A DNA stretch of 37,440 nt. Origin: Chrysochromulina tobinii (taxonomy: Eukaryota > Haptophyta > Prymnesiales > Chrysochromulinaceae). The DNA lies in contig JWZX01002884.1 in the NCBI GenBank assembly GCA_001275005.1, positions 1 through 37,440 on the forward strand. The letters run 5' to 3'. The first letter of the stretch is position 1; every line of letters begins with the position of its first letter. This document shows, piece after piece, positions 36,069 to 37,440 of this stretch. A program made the position numbers and the translations under genes. The notes under the pieces are model-generated. The model saw only the letters and a program-made list of their open reading frames with translations, was not told the origin of the DNA and searched no databases.

Positions 36069-37440
36069 TGTCCGGGCGTACGGTGGTTGGGCGTCCCCGT
36101 GTCCCTCTGCAGCAAAACATGATGTACGCGTTATCCGAAGAGTGCCAACGCTGCGGCGTCGGATTCGTGCCTCGGCTCGCCCGTATCATCTTCCTCGTCA
36201 TGATGGTGAGCATCGTCGACGCACAGGACACCTCCTTTACCGTCTCCTCCGCCTCTTGCGCCGTCGATCCTAGCTCGCCGAATGGCATTCTGTCGGGTGG
36301 CTGGCCGTCGAATTACGGGAATGGCCAGGCGTGCACCATCACGCCGACTGCGCTCGCCATTGGAGCGTCCCTGTCAGCGACCTCCTTTTGTACGGAGTCT
36401 TGTTGCCCTCGTTACAACATGATGCCGCCGCCGCCGCCGCCGCTCCCGCCGCTACCGCCCTTCTCGCCGTTTGCGCAACCGCCGATGATTTCGCTGCTTG
36501 CTGCTCCGCCCTCGCCACCGCCGCCGCTGACGCACCCCTCGTCGCCCCCGCCGTGCTCGCTGCCGCCGCCCCAAGGCGCCACCGCCAACTCTGCAGACAC
36601 TGGATGGAAGGCCACCGCTCTCCAAGGCGAGATGGGTCGACTCGCTTGCCTGCTCTCGACGGTCGTCTTTGCGATGGCTGGGCTCGTCGTACGGTTGGTG
36701 GGGTTGTTTAGAGCACTGCGTTCGAGCACGATGCGAGACGGGACGCGAGGAGCACGAGGGTGGAGTCGGCGAGGAAGGTCGCAGGCCGAAAATGCTCAAT
36801 CGACAGTCGAGACCGACGGTTGGGTGTCCCTCCTCAGCGCCAGGCCACCGCGGTGCAGGCTCAGGTTAGCTTTGGCACTGCACCTCTTCTTTGGCAAGCA
36901 TGCCATGGCACAATCGTCGACGACTCTTCGACCACCGCCGCCGCCGCCCGCCCCCCGCGTTCCGCCCCCTGCCCCCCGCTCCACGTTGACCGCTGGCTCG
37001 TGCCTAAGTTCCAATGGAGGCCCCCAAACAATTCAAAGCACCGACCAGAGGTTCAATGCCAGCATGCAGGAAGATGGAAACTTTGCCGTGTACTCGACCA
37101 CCGGCCCAATATGGAGCACGGGCACATCCTACGGATCAGGCTACTACCAATATTCAATGTGCATGCAGTCCGACAGGAATCTCGTACTTTATCGATATGG
37201 GCGAATGGCGTCGGACTCCATGGCCACAGGTTTGTCCATATGGACAAATGGCCAAGCCTGTGGCCAATGCACGTGGGCTGGCTATCTCTCGATGCAGAAC
37301 GATGGCAGACTCGTTCAGTTCGACGCAAGCAACGTAGCACTCTGGTCGAATCGGCCTCCGCCACCCCCATCTCCACCTCCATCGCCGCCCTCGCCGCCGC
37401 CGCCCTTGCCGCCGCTGCCCTCGCCGCCGCCATCGCCGCC
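36069..37440 (+). CDS. CUB-like / bulb-type lectin surface protein, 3' truncated by window
   Basis: The frame is open from the ATG at 36069 to the window end (457 codons, no stop). Residues 40-56 (IIFLVMMVSIVDA) form a signal anchor or signal peptide. A CUB-like piece follows: CAVDPSSPNGILSGGWPSNY, GQACTITP, SFCTESCC; it is cut short before the last strands. Next come a Pro-rich linker, then a hydrophobic helix LACLLSTVVFAMAGLVVRLVGL and a basic stretch. A second secretion-like segment (LALALHLFFGKHAMAQS) precedes another Pro-rich linker. Then there is a bulb-type (mannose-binding) lectin domain with repeats MQEDGNFAVY, MQSDRNLVLYRYG and MQNDGRLVQFD, and WSN/WST ends. It ends in SPPPSPP linkers like those of algal wall proteins. 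The internal signal-like segment raises the chance that two genes are joined in this frame. Predicted role: cell-surface carbohydrate binding. Confidence 0.7.

Noticed and set aside
1-37440. tRNA or rRNA genes
   Set aside because: I looked for GTTCGANTC-type T-loop words with matching stems and for conserved rRNA blocks on both strands and found none that fit. Short tRNA genes could still be missed without a covariance search.

Overview
This window comes from a GC-rich nuclear genome of a eukaryotic, flagellated, secondary-plastid alga. A haptophyte is the best guess; a pelagophyte or other stramenopile alga is not excluded. Four things support this. Genes carry short spliceosomal introns. 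One light-harvesting protein has a signal peptide ending in an ASA-AF motif, the plastid targeting signature of red-derived complex plastids. Plastid-type genes (Tic22-like, SLC4-type transporter with a presequence, LHC) sit beside probable cilia genes (CFAP92-like, ERICH2-like). One enzyme is a selenoprotein. I see no prokaryotic operons, rRNA, tRNA or CRISPR.

Layout, left to right. 0.4-2.6 kb: a probable plastid DUF6523-like protein and a Tic22-like import protein (+). 2.8-6.2 kb: a CFAP92/KIAA1257-like flagellar gene (+). 6.5-7.2 kb: a patatin-like lipase (+). 7.5 kb: a foldback element. 8.0-8.7 kb: an ERICH2-like gene with a long Asp tract (+). 10.2-12.7 kb: an SLC4 bicarbonate/borate-type transporter with a one-base frameshift (+). 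13.3-14.2 kb: an LRR protein (+). 14.3-16.0 kb: ALG3 mannosyltransferase with a C-terminal extension (+). 16.8-18.0 kb: a coiled-coil protein (-), divergent from an LHC gene (18.2-18.9 kb, +). 19.1-25.0 kb: an 11-exon Strawberry-notch helicase (+). 25.8-28.7 kb: a thioredoxin-fold protein and two unassigned proteins (-). 29.1-29.5 kb: MsrB (-) with an in-frame UGA at the catalytic residue and a SECIS-like hairpin downstream. 29.7-30.3 kb: a PDZ protein (+). 30.5-32.1 kb: an MFS transporter (-). 32.4-34.5 kb: a protein with two 2OG-Fe(II) oxygenase-like domains (+). 35.0-35.8 kb: a four-module Cys-rich protein (-). 36.1 kb to the end: an open CUB-like/bulb-lectin protein (+), cut by the window edge.

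The most striking theme is the introns. I could place 20, and 16 of them are followed by an exon that begins with GT or GC, so the sequence after the acceptor is itself a potential donor. Many are flanked by direct duplications of exon sequence: a 34-base perfect copy at 4370/4448, about 31 bases in the MFS gene, and stacked exon-end copies in the helicase. Their bodies come from two recurrent cassettes always in the sense orientation. One is a GCATGCAAGTGCTCAC-type block ending in CCACAG. The other is an array of CTGATTGCC/CTGATGGCC-type units ending in CATCAG. Both carry branch-point-like CTNAY motifs. This looks like recent intron birth by proto-splice-site duplication and/or introner-type insertion, caught at several stages.

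The genes do not form one pathway. They are individually transcribed housekeeping, plastid, ciliary and secretory genes in head-to-head and tail-to-tail pairs.
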